DNA from: Tropicimonas marinistellae
GTDB lineage: Bacteria > Pseudomonadota > Alphaproteobacteria > Rhodobacterales > Rhodobacteraceae
DNA length: 64,000 nt
Direction of reading: 5' to 3'
Assembly: GCF_001509585.1 (NCBI RefSeq)
Contig: NZ_LNCI01000003.1
Coordinates: 248,001 to 312,000 of the forward strand
The translations under genes and the position numbers were made by a program. Below, in pieces: positions 1-7,591 of the stretch (the first letter of the stretch is position 1; the number at the start of each line of letters is the position of its first letter). The notes beneath the pieces were generated by a model. That model was not told the DNA's origin. It saw nothing but the letters and a program-made list of their open reading frames with translations, and did no database searches.

Positions 1-399
1 ACCCACGCGGTCAACTTCGGCCGCGGCAAGCTGCAATTGCTGATCCATGACCACGCGGGCGGAGCGCAACAGCCCGTCGCGCAGGTCGGTGGAAAGCTCG
101 GCGCTGTCGGCGAGAACGACGGTGTTGACGCCCTGCGTCAGCACGATCGGCCCCGAAATCTCCAGCCGGTCCGTCGCCTCGTCATAGGTGATCCGCTCGG
201 CCTTGAGCCGGACATTGCCATAGAGCGCCTCGACAGCGCCGGTTGCCACCAGTTTTCCATCTTCGCTCAGTTCCACCCGGTCCGCGATAAGGCTGGAAAA
301 CTCAGGCTCCGGAATGTCCTGCGCGGTCGCCTGGCTGGCCGCGACAACCGCCACGGCAAAGAGCGCGGCGAGCGCCCGGGGCGGGGCGGGGCGCTTCAT
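1..399 (-). CDS. lptD: LPS-assembly protein LptD, N-terminal part (runs off left edge)
   Basis: This is the first 133 codons of the outer-membrane LPS translocon protein, which inserts LPS into the outer leaflet together with LptE. It begins with a signal peptide (MKRPAPPRALAALFA, ending near SQATA) and continues into the periplasmic OstA/LptA-like beta-jellyroll, with repeated strands such as LIADRVELSEDGKLVATGAV and a segment ending LQLAAAEVDRVG. The ATG overlaps the lptG stop by four bases (ATGA, 396-399), so lptF-lptG-lptD are probably translationally coupled. The family usually has 700-800 residues, so most of the gene is outside the window. The assignment rests on the N-terminal domain plus the conserved lptF-lptG-lptD order. 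Confidence 0.85.
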   Translation of the reverse strand, partial: MKRPAPPRALAALFAVAVVAASQATAQDIPEPEFSSLIADRVELSEDGKLVATGAVEALYGNVRLKAERITYDEATDRLEISGPIVLTQGVNTVVLADSAELSTDLRDGLLRSARVVMDQQLQLAAAEVDRVG

Positions 400-1502
400 C
401 CATCCTCCAGGTGCAGAAGCAGGCCCATGGACATCAGCATTGCCGCAGCGGGTGGTGCCCAGGCGGCAAGCGACACAGGGATATCGCCGTTCTGCCCGAG
501 GATCTGCGCGAAGTTGCGGATGAAGAAGGCGCCGAACCCCATCAACAGTGCCAGCAACACCATGAGCCCGGTCCGGCCGAACCGCGTGTGGCGCATCGTG
601 AACCCCGCGCCGATGGTCACCATCGCCGCGAGGAACAGCGGCAGTGCCAGCTCCATCTGGAACCAGACGCGATGATGGCGGGCGGAGAAGCCGGCCTCGT
701 CGAGATTGCGGATGAAACCCGGCAACTCCCAGATCGGCACGGAGGCCGGCGAACCGAAACTGTCGCGAATCTGGTCGAGCGTCAGGGTGGACGGCAGCAG
801 CAGCGACTCGTGCACGCTGGATTCCGCTTCCGGATTGCCCACAGCAAGCGGCCAGAGTTTCGCATTGGTGAGCTTCCAGGCGCCGTCCGTGAGCGCAGCG
901 GTTTCCGCCTCGGCACGGCGAACCGCGCCGGTCCGTTCCGCGCCTTCGGGCGCAAAACCGATGAAGGTCACGCCGTAAAGCTCCGTTCCGTCGAGGTTCG
1001 CGCGCTGCGCCCGGATCACGGTCTGACCCTCCACGCCGCCCTGGCGCAGCCACAGCCCTTCGCGGCTGACCGACAGCACGCTGGTTCCGCTCCCCGACAG
1101 CTCCGCTGCCTTGCGCTCGTAGCCGTGCTTCGTGGCGGCCACCAAGGGGTTCAGAACCGTGACGCCGAATACGCCGACCAGCGCCGCAGTGATTGCCGGG
1201 GCAATCATCGCGCGAATTGCGGAACGTCCCGCCGCACGCGTGACCACAAGCTCGGACGTGCGGGCAAGGCCGAGAAACAGCGCCAGCGTGGCCAGCATGA
1301 CCACCAACGGAAGCATCAGGTAGAGCGCCTCGGGCGACGAGAGCATGGCCAGTTCCAGCGCGCCACCGAACGACAGCTCGGCACTGTCGAAGCGGCGCAT
1401 CTGTTCCACCATGTCGAGCAAGACGACGAAGACCGCGAAAACGGTGAAAATGCCCAGCAGGATCGAGAGGAACTTCCGCGCGAAGTAGAGTTGCAATTTC
1501 AT
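396..1502 (-). CDS. lptG: LPS export ABC transporter permease LptG
   Basis: Inner-membrane permease of the LptB2FG transporter that pulls LPS from the inner membrane to the periplasmic bridge. The 368-residue product starts MKLQLYFARKFLSILLG. It has an N-terminal membrane segment (about 10-32), two more by about residue 120, a central periplasmic jellyroll, and three C-terminal membrane helices, the YjgP/YjgQ layout. Length fits the family. The start was chosen because it overlaps the lptF stop (ATGA at 1499-1502). An upstream in-frame extension would run through the lptF coding sequence. It is second in the lptF-lptG-lptD operon. Confidence 0.95.
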   Translation of the reverse strand: MKLQLYFARKFLSILLGIFTVFAVFVVLLDMVEQMRRFDSAELSFGGALELAMLSSPEALYLMLPLVVMLATLALFLGLARTSELVVTRAAGRSAIRAMIAPAITAALVGVFGVTVLNPLVAATKHGYERKAAELSGSGTSVLSVSREGLWLRQGGVEGQTVIRAQRANLDGTELYGVTFIGFAPEGAERTGAVRRAEAETAALTDGAWKLTNAKLWPLAVGNPEAESSVHESLLLPSTLTLDQIRDSFGSPASVPIWELPGFIRNLDEAGFSARHHRVWFQMELALPLFLAAMVTIGAGFTMRHTRFGRTGLMVLLALLMGFGAFFIRNFAQILGQNGDIPVSLAAWAPPAAAMLMSMGLLLHLEDG

Positions 1503-2635
1503 TGCGCCGCCACCTCCGCCGACGAGCGCCGGCCCCGAATGAGTTTCGGCCGTCCCGCAGCCCAGAGCGTCGCAACGATCAGCGCCGTGCCAAGAGCGGT
1601 TGGCAAGTAGACCAGCGGCCACAGCTCTGCGTCGCGCCGCGCCATGTCGGCCGTGACGTTCTCGATTGCCTGAAGCGCAATGATGATCAGCACCGCCAGC
1701 CCGATCTGCCGCCAGACGCCGAAACGGCTGAACCCGCCGATCATCAACGTCGAGAAGCCGATGAGCGCGACCACCAGCGGGTTGAAGGGCTGCGCGATCC
1801 GCAGATGGCCCTCGTAGAGGAAGTTGGCGCGTTTCTTGCCGGTGGCTTCCAGCGCCTCGGCATCGGGGGAAAACAGCGTCAGCGTGTCGTACTCGCGCAC
1901 GTCCCGCTGGTCCCGCCCGGCCGACTTCATCAGCGCACCCACGTCATAGGTGAAATTGTCGAACGTGGTGACGAGCAAACGCCGGTCCGTCAGGTCGAAG
2001 GTTTGGGCGGACCCCTCGACCATCACCAGCTTGGGCCCGCTCTCCTCCTGCACCAGGTAGGCCCGGGCCGCGAGGTAGTCGGTGCGCGAGGCGTCGGCCC
2101 GGGAGTCGGACAGGAAAACGTCGAGCAGTTCGCCCTCCCGCGTGATCTCCCGGATATAGAAGGTTATGCCCCGCGCCGGGTTCAGGAACTGCCCTTCGGT
2201 GAGCATCCGGGCGGCGACATTGGCCTCTATCTCCTCGGTGCGGTCGGCGAGCTGGGTGCGGCTCACGGGCACCAGCACATGCACCAACAGCCCCATGAGC
2301 AGTGATACCGCGAGCCCGAAAATGGCCACCGGGCGCGCCATCCGCCAGGGCGACATGCCGGTGGCCTGTGCCACGACGAGTTCGCTCTCCGTGGTCAGCC
2401 GGTTGGTGACATAGACCGCCGCAGCGAAAGCGGCGATCGGCAGCACCATGCGAATGACGTTGGGCAGGGTGAAGAGCGTGAGCGTCAGGAAGACCCCGGC
2501 CGATTGTCCGTCGGCGAGGATCTGGTCGAACAGGATTACCGCGCGGTTGATCCAGTAGACCGAGACAAGCACCAGCGCGAAGAAGCCGAAGAGCAGCATG
2601 AGCTGGTAAAAGAAATATCGGTCGAATCGTGCCAC
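1499..2635 (-). CDS. lptF: LPS export ABC transporter permease LptF
   Basis: Partner permease of LptG in the LptB2FG LPS exporter. The 378-residue product begins MARFDRYFFYQLMLLFGFFA, with membrane helices near residues 12-32, 50-75 and 100-120. A periplasmic jellyroll follows, then three helices after about residue 285 (for example NPLVVALIGFSTLMIGGF). This is the standard YjgP/YjgQ fold and length. It is the first gene of the minus-strand LPS-export operon, and its stop overlaps the lptG start. I saw no clear sigma-70 promoter directly upstream. Confidence 0.95.
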   Translation of the reverse strand: MARFDRYFFYQLMLLFGFFALVLVSVYWINRAVILFDQILADGQSAGVFLTLTLFTLPNVIRMVLPIAAFAAAVYVTNRLTTESELVVAQATGMSPWRMARPVAIFGLAVSLLMGLLVHVLVPVSRTQLADRTEEIEANVAARMLTEGQFLNPARGITFYIREITREGELLDVFLSDSRADASRTDYLAARAYLVQEESGPKLVMVEGSAQTFDLTDRRLLVTTFDNFTYDVGALMKSAGRDQRDVREYDTLTLFSPDAEALEATGKKRANFLYEGHLRIAQPFNPLVVALIGFSTLMIGGFSRFGVWRQIGLAVLIIIALQAIENVTADMARRDAELWPLVYLPTALGTALIVATLWAAGRPKLIRGRRSSAEVAAQ

Positions 2636-3017
2636 GCGGCCGCTGCTCCGGAATGCTCGTTTTCTTTCGGCTTAGACCAAATCCGTGGCTCGGTAAAACA
2701 GATCGGGTGCAGGGGCGGCGGATCGGTAGCTACCCGCCAACCGCGCGCCTGCCGGCTCCGAGCGCCGGTGCACCGTGGACGCCGTCGCGTCCGGCCCCGC
2801 GTTTCCGCACGGGCCATGTGCGTCGCCGCGCTTGACCGCCCGTCCGTGTTTGCGCTACCGCAAAAGCGATTGTCGAAAAACGTATGGCCGGTTCGGTTAT
2901 CCCGGTCGTCGCCCCTCCGGCGGCAGTTAGTCGAGCTTCGAACCCACGACATTCATGATCGCGGTCCGCGCGCATTCTGCACGCGGGTCTTTCCATGTTG
3001 CTGTTGGAGTTTCGAAC
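2636..3017. other. Intergenic region upstream of lptF
   Basis: A 382-base gap between divergent lptF and the DUF2798 gene. Short open frames here lack coding character and ribosome sites. The only clear element is a GGAG at about 3006-3009 that serves the next gene. A promoter for each flanking gene must lie here, but no convincing -35/-10 pair stood out. Many Rhodobacteraceae have leucyl aminopeptidase divergent to lptF (from memory); it is absent here. Confidence 0.5.
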
Positions 3018-3296
3018 ATGAACGACAAGCTCACACTCATCGTCGCACAAGCCATTATTTCATTTCTCATGGCGTTGACGATGACCTGGATCTTTTCCGC
3101 GCTGCCCGGTGGCTTCGGGCCCGGCTGGGTGCAAACGTGGCTCATCCGGTTCGTCATGGCCTGGCCGGTCGCATTTCTACTGTCGCTCGTCGTCGGGCCG
3201 GTGAGCTTCTTTCTTGCCGCGAAGGCCACCGGGGCGCTGAACCAATCCAGTGCGCCGGCGGCCTGCCCGCAGTGCGGAACGCCGGCGGAGGCCTGA
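3018..3296 (+). CDS. DUF2798 family small membrane protein
   Basis: A 92-residue protein with two hydrophobic helices (about residues 8-30 and 42-70) and a short C-terminal tail carrying CPQCG, a single CxxC pair. The helices (QAIISFLMALTMTWIFSALP and a later FVMAWPVAFLLSLVVGPVSF) match the DUF2798 pattern. The function of the family is unknown. The start at 3018 has a GGAG eight bases upstream; an earlier in-frame ATG at 2955 lacks a ribosome site. It stands alone between lptF and the rhamnose locus. The CxxC tail could bind metal, but that is only inference. Confidence 0.7.
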   Translation: MNDKLTLIVAQAIISFLMALTMTWIFSALPGGFGPGWVQTWLIRFVMAWPVAFLLSLVVGPVSFFLAAKATGALNQSSAPAACPQCGTPAEA

Positions 3297-3378
3297 CGCT
3301 GTCACGCAAATGCGCACCGCTTGAGCGGCGCGCATTTTTCTCCGAAGCGGCGTGCAGGCACGCCGGTGTGGCTACGCG

Positions 3379-5481
3379 TCAACGGGTGAAGGATTGCACG
3401 TTGCCCGCGTCCACGTTGAGAATGTTGCCGGTGCTCTTCGCGGAGGCTTCGGTGACGAAGAAGTAGCTGGCCTCGGCAACGTCTTCCGGCAGAACCGAAC
3501 GCTTGAGCAGTGAACGGTCGCGGTACATCTCTTCCAACCCGGTCTTGTCGGTGCCGTAGGTGCTGGCGCGCTGGTCCAGCCATTCGCCCTCCCAGATGCG
3601 GGAACCGCGCAGGACGGCGTCGGGGTTGACCACGTTCACGCGGATACCCTCCGGCGCGCCCTCAAGGGCGAGGCAGCGGGCGAGATGGATCTCGCTCGCC
3701 TTGGCCGTGCAGTAGGCGGAGGCATTGGGCGAGGCCGCCAGCCCGTTCTTGGAGGCCACGAAGACGATCGCACCGCCGATGCCCTGCGTCTTCATCACCG
3801 TGAAAGCGGCGCGCGACACCAGGAAATACCCCGTCGACAGGATCGACATGTTGCGGTTCCACAGATCGAGGCTGGTGTCCTCGATCGGTGCGGACGACGC
3901 GATTCCGGCGTTGGAGATCAGGATGTCCAGCCCGCCGTATTCCACCGAAGCTGCCGCAAAGGAGTCGGTGACAGCCGCCTCGCTGGTCACGTCCATCTTG
4001 GTCGTGCGCACCACGTCGGGCGAGAAACGCGCAGCCAGGGCGGCCCGGGTCTCTTCGAGTGCTGCGGCATCGATGTCGGCCAGAACCACGCAGGCACCTT
4101 CACGCAGGAAGCGTTCGGCGGTGGCGGAGCCGATCCCGCCCGCGCCGCCGGTGACAAGCGCCACGCGGCCCGCCAGCGACTTGGGCTTTGGCATCCGTTG
4201 CAGCTTGGCCTCTTCCAGAAGCCAGTACTCGATGTCGAAGGCTTCCTGCTCCGGCAGGCCGACGTAGGTCGAGACGGCAGAGGCGCCGCGCATCACGTTG
4301 ATCGCATTGACGTAGAACTCGCCGGAGATCCGCGCCGTCGCCTTGTCCTTGGCGAAGGTGATCATGCCGACACCGGGGATGAGGTAGACAACGGCGTTCG
4401 GGTCGCGCATCGCCGGGCTGTCGGGCCGCTTGCACCGCTCGTAATAGGCCACGTAGCCCTCGCGGTATTCGGCGACGCTTCCCTCCAGCCCTGCAAGTAC
4501 CCCGTCCACGTCCGGGCTTGCCGGGTCGAATGGCACCACAAGCGGGCGAATCTTGGTGCGAAGGAAGTGGTCCGGGCAACTCGTCCCAAGTGCTGCAAGC
4601 GCTTCCATGTCCTGCGAATTGACGAATTCCAGCACCGCGTCCTGATCGTCGAAATGCCCCACCATGTGCTGGTTGCCCGAGACCATGCCGCGAATGGCGG
4701 GCATCAGCCGCGCGGCAACCTCGCGGCGCCCTGCCGGTGCCAGCGCCTCGAACTTCGCGCCGCCGAAGGCAGGCGCACCGGCCGTCTTCGCGGCGAACCA
4801 GGCAATCGCGCGGTTGATCGTTTCCACCGTGAGCGCATAGCATTCTTCGGCCGTCTCGGCCCAGGTGAAGAGCCCGTGGCTTTCCAGCACCACGCCCTTG
4901 GCCTCCGGGTTCTCGAGGCAGAATTTCTCCAGCCAAAGCCCCAGTTCGTAGCCCGGCCGCTTCCATGGCAGCCAGCCGATCTCGTCGCCAAAGATCTCCT
5001 GCGTCAGTTCCTTGGAATTCTCCGAGGCCGCAATGGCGATCACCGCATCGGGGTGGACGTGGTCCACATGGGGTTTCGGTACATAGGCATGCAGCGGCGT
5101 GTCGATCGACGCGGCACGCGGGTTCAGCTTGAAGGTGCAGTGGGGCAGGTAGCCCACCATTTCGTCCTCGTGCTCCAGCCCGCGATACAGACCTTTCAGG
5201 GCACGGAGCTTGTCCATGTAGAGCGTCGCAAATCCATCCTTGCCCATGGAGCCGATGTCGCCGCCCGAGCCCTTGACCCAGAGCACTTCCACCGGCTCAC
5301 CCGTCAGCGGGTCGGTCTCCATGACCTTCGCGGAGGTGTTGCCACCGCCGTAATTCGTGATCCGCTTGTCGGAGCCAAGCAGGTTGGAACGATAGAGCAG
5401 AAGATCCGATTCGCTCATATCGCGGGCGGCGCCTGCGTCCCAAAGGTTTGGCAGCCTGTTGTTATCGCTCGTTTCCAGCAT
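3379..5481 (-). CDS. Bifunctional rhamnulose-1-phosphate aldolase / short-chain dehydrogenase (lactaldehyde oxidising)
   Basis: A 700-residue fusion that in related bacteria cleaves L-rhamnulose-1-phosphate to DHAP and L-lactaldehyde and oxidises lactaldehyde to lactate (RhaD of rhizobia, RhaEW of bacilli). Residues about 1-420 are a class II aldolase domain with metal-binding histidines in DHVHPDAV. From about residue 440 comes a Rossmann SDR domain with VTGGAGGIGSAT, an SNAG motif and the YCTAK (YxxxK) catalytic pair. It is transcribed away from the DeoR-regulated rha operon across a 190-base divergent region carrying an inverted repeat. A second, stand-alone aldolase is encoded at 14087-14932, so cleavage is duplicated in this locus. 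Confidence 0.93.
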   Translation of the reverse strand: MLETSDNNRLPNLWDAGAARDMSESDLLLYRSNLLGSDKRITNYGGGNTSAKVMETDPLTGEPVEVLWVKGSGGDIGSMGKDGFATLYMDKLRALKGLYRGLEHEDEMVGYLPHCTFKLNPRAASIDTPLHAYVPKPHVDHVHPDAVIAIAASENSKELTQEIFGDEIGWLPWKRPGYELGLWLEKFCLENPEAKGVVLESHGLFTWAETAEECYALTVETINRAIAWFAAKTAGAPAFGGAKFEALAPAGRREVAARLMPAIRGMVSGNQHMVGHFDDQDAVLEFVNSQDMEALAALGTSCPDHFLRTKIRPLVVPFDPASPDVDGVLAGLEGSVAEYREGYVAYYERCKRPDSPAMRDPNAVVYLIPGVGMITFAKDKATARISGEFYVNAINVMRGASAVSTYVGLPEQEAFDIEYWLLEEAKLQRMPKPKSLAGRVALVTGGAGGIGSATAERFLREGACVVLADIDAAALEETRAALAARFSPDVVRTTKMDVTSEAAVTDSFAAASVEYGGLDILISNAGIASSAPIEDTSLDLWNRNMSILSTGYFLVSRAAFTVMKTQGIGGAIVFVASKNGLAASPNASAYCTAKASEIHLARCLALEGAPEGIRVNVVNPDAVLRGSRIWEGEWLDQRASTYGTDKTGLEEMYRDRSLLKRSVLPEDVAEASYFFVTEASAKSTGNILNVDAGNVQSFTR

Positions 5482-5552
5482 GTTGGCATTCCTCCCAATG
5501 AGCCGGTCTGTCCTGTGTGTTCGGCAAGACGGTCGCCGGAGTGGCTCTCAAA

Positions 5553-5624
5553 GTCAATCAATTTCAATCATCAACGATCATTATGCAGCTGCAGAAAGTG
5601 CATCCATGCTTGAATTTGATTGAC
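5553..5624. promoter_or_regulatory. Candidate RhaR (DeoR-type) operator pair
   Basis: GTCAATCAATTTCAA at 5553-5567 recurs in inverted orientation at 5610-5624 (GTCAATCAAATTCAA on the minus strand), with 14 of 15 bases matching. The arms are separated by 42 bases in an AT-rich island between the divergent aldolase/dehydrogenase gene and rhaR. Extra CAATCAT cores lie beside them. DeoR-family sugar regulators commonly bind repeated sites of this sort between divergent promoters. The repeats are seen directly; binding by RhaR is inferred. Confidence 0.6.
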
Positions 5625-5670
5625 AATGATTGGTTATCCGCGCAACGTTGCGCAACACGGAGGCAGGAAG

Positions 5671-6477
5671 ATGCACGAATCGGAGCGTCACAGAGTCATT
5701 CTTTCGGCGGTTCAGGACCGGCCGGTGGTCACTGTGGCCGATCTCTGTTCGCTGACAGGTGCGTCCGAGGCCACGGTGCGGCGGGACATCGCCGCGCTGC
5801 ATATGCAGAAGAAGCTGCGCCGCGTGCGCGGCGGCGCGGAAGCGCTGGCGCCGCCGCAGTTCCAGGGCCTCGCGGGGCATCCCTTCGAGATGAACGAGAC
5901 CCTGCGTATCGACCAGAAACGGGCAATCGCGGCGGCGGCCGTGGCGCTGTGCGAGGATGGCGAGCCGATCATCATCAACGGCGGCACCACGACCTTTCAG
6001 ATGGTGCATCCGCTCGCGAGCCGCCGTTTGCAGGTGTTCACCAACTCGTTCCCCATCGCGGAGCACCTGCTGAAGACGTCGAAGAACACCGTGATGCTCT
6101 CCGGCGGCGCGGTCTATCGCGAGCAGATGATCATCCTCTCGCCCTTCGAGAACGACGTGACCCGCAATTTCTATGCCCGGCGTCTGTTCATGGGGGCGAA
6201 GGGGGTCGGCCAGATCGGTGTGATGGAGGCCGATCCGCTGCTGATCCAGGCCGAGCAGAAGCTGATCGGGCAGGCCGACGAGATTGTGCTAATGGTCGAT
6301 TCCAGCAAGTTCCGAAACCGCTCCAGCCTGGTGCTCTGCCCGCTGGAACGGATCGACATACTCATTACCGACGATGGCATCGACGCCGAAGCGCACGCGA
6401 TGCTGGAGGATGCGGGCGTGCGCGTGATCGTTGCCCAGACAGCTTCGGCCAAGGACCAGGAAACCAAGGCCGGGTGA
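5671..6477 (+). CDS. rhaR: DeoR/GlpR-family rhamnose regulator RhaR
   Basis: A 268-residue DeoR-family regulator. It has an N-terminal winged helix-turn-helix (about residues 5-57, including LTGASEATVRRDIAALH) and a C-terminal sugar-phosphate-sensing domain with INGGTTTFQM and the late IDILITDDGID segment. The start MHESERHR has a GGAGG six to ten bases upstream; an earlier in-frame ATG at 5620 lies inside the operator region. It heads the rha operon, 45 bases before rhaS, and is divergent from the bifunctional aldolase gene. This is the order known in rhizobial rhamnose loci, where RhaR is a negative regulator. Confidence 0.88.
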   Translation: MHESERHRVILSAVQDRPVVTVADLCSLTGASEATVRRDIAALHMQKKLRRVRGGAEALAPPQFQGLAGHPFEMNETLRIDQKRAIAAAAVALCEDGEPIIINGGTTTFQMVHPLASRRLQVFTNSFPIAEHLLKTSKNTVMLSGGAVYREQMIILSPFENDVTRNFYARRLFMGAKGVGQIGVMEADPLLIQAEQKLIGQADEIVLMVDSSKFRNRSSLVLCPLERIDILITDDGIDAEAHAMLEDAGVRVIVAQTASAKDQETKAG

Positions 6478-6522
6478 ACCCGGGATGACCCGGGACAAAG
6501 ACCGTTCATAGGGAGGACAAAC

Positions 6523-7518
6523 ATGAACGTAGTGAAGACAGCCCTTTCCACCGTCGCGGTCGCCGCGGCAATGTTCGCGGGGACGGCGCAGGCACAGGAC
6601 GACATGCGCATTGCGCTCGTCGTGAAGGCGCTCGGCATCGGGTTCTTCGAGGCCGCCGCGAAGGGCGCAGAGGAAGCGGCCGCAGAGATCGGCGGAGTCG
6701 AGGTCATCTACACGGGTCCGACCGACACCACCGCCGAAGGCCAGATCGAGGTCATCAACGCGCTGATTGCCCAGCGGGTCGATGCCATCGCGATTTCCGC
6801 GAACGATACCGACGCCCTGGTTCCGGCCCTGAAGAAGGCCATGGATCGCGGCATCACGGTCATTAGCTGGGACTCCGGTGTGGCCGAAGGGGGCCGGCAG
6901 ATGCACCTGAATCCCTCGTCCAACCCGCTGATCGGCAACATGATCATCAAGCTCGCCGCCGATCACATGCCCGACGGCGGGGACGTCGCGGTGCTGTCCG
7001 CGACCGCGACCGCCACGAACCAGAACATCTGGATCGAGGAGATGAACAAGGTCCTGCCGAACTACCCGGGCATCAACGTGGTCGCGACCGTCTATGGTGA
7101 CGACCTGTCCGACAAGTCCTACCGCGAGGCAACCGGCCTGATGCAGACCTACCCGGACCTCAAGGCGATCATCGCGCCCACCTCCGTCGGCATTGTTGCT
7201 GCCGCGCAGGCCGTCGTGGATGCCGGCAAGGTCGGCGAGGTCAACGTGACCGGCCTCGGACTGCCGTCGGAAATGGCCGGCGCTATCGAATCCGGCGCGT
7301 CCCAGTCCTTCGCGATCTGGAACCCGATCGACCTCGGATACGCCGCGACCTACATCTCCCACCAGCTTGCCTCCGGTGCTGCGGAAGCCGCGCCCGGCTC
7401 GGAGATTTCCATGGGCCGCATCGGGTCGGTGACGCTGGACGAGACCAACTCCGGCGCGATGGCCGATCCCTTCGTCTACGATTCCTCCAACATCGACGAG
7501 TTCAAGAGCATCTTCTGA
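6523..7518 (+). CDS. rhaS: Rhamnose ABC transporter substrate-binding protein RhaS
   Basis: Periplasmic binding protein (331 residues) of the RbsB/periplasmic-binding-4 type. A Sec signal peptide is probably cut after AQA near residue 24. Features typical of the family follow: IGFFEAAAKGAEEAA, the AQRVDAIAISANDTDAL segment and an IAPTSVGIVAAAQAV hinge. A strong AGGGAGG ribosome site precedes the ATG. A GC-rich hairpin separates it from rhaT, which would allow the binding protein to be made in excess over the membrane parts. Rhamnose specificity is inferred from the surrounding complete rhamnose pathway. Confidence 0.92.
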   Translation: MNVVKTALSTVAVAAAMFAGTAQAQDDMRIALVVKALGIGFFEAAAKGAEEAAAEIGGVEVIYTGPTDTTAEGQIEVINALIAQRVDAIAISANDTDALVPALKKAMDRGITVISWDSGVAEGGRQMHLNPSSNPLIGNMIIKLAADHMPDGGDVAVLSATATATNQNIWIEEMNKVLPNYPGINVVATVYGDDLSDKSYREATGLMQTYPDLKAIIAPTSVGIVAAAQAVVDAGKVGEVNVTGLGLPSEMAGAIESGASQSFAIWNPIDLGYAATYISHQLASGAAEAAPGSEISMGRIGSVTLDETNSGAMADPFVYDSSNIDEFKSIF

Positions 7519-7534
7519 ACACCTCCTGACACCC

Positions 7535-7559
7535 GGTCCGGCGCCTCGCGCGCCGGGCC
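7535..7559 (+). terminator. Hairpin between rhaS and rhaT (attenuator or mRNA-processing stem-loop)
   Basis: Arms CCGGCGC (7538-7544) and GCGCCGG (7550-7556) enclose a five-base loop, and the stem extends by a G-U pair and two G-C pairs to 7535/7559. There is no U tract, so it is not a classic terminator. Its place right after the binding-protein gene fits a 3' stabiliser or partial attenuator, as in many sugar ABC operons. Confidence 0.5.
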
Positions 7560-7591
7560 CGCGACACCGCAACAGATCTGGAACCCCCCCG

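Noticed and set aside
3685-5613. A 642-codon open frame on the plus strand opposite the rhamnulose-1-phosphate aldolase fusion
   Set aside because: It is the mirror of a well-supported gene. Its protein is rich in Arg, His and Gly with no domain, which is a GC-content artefact.
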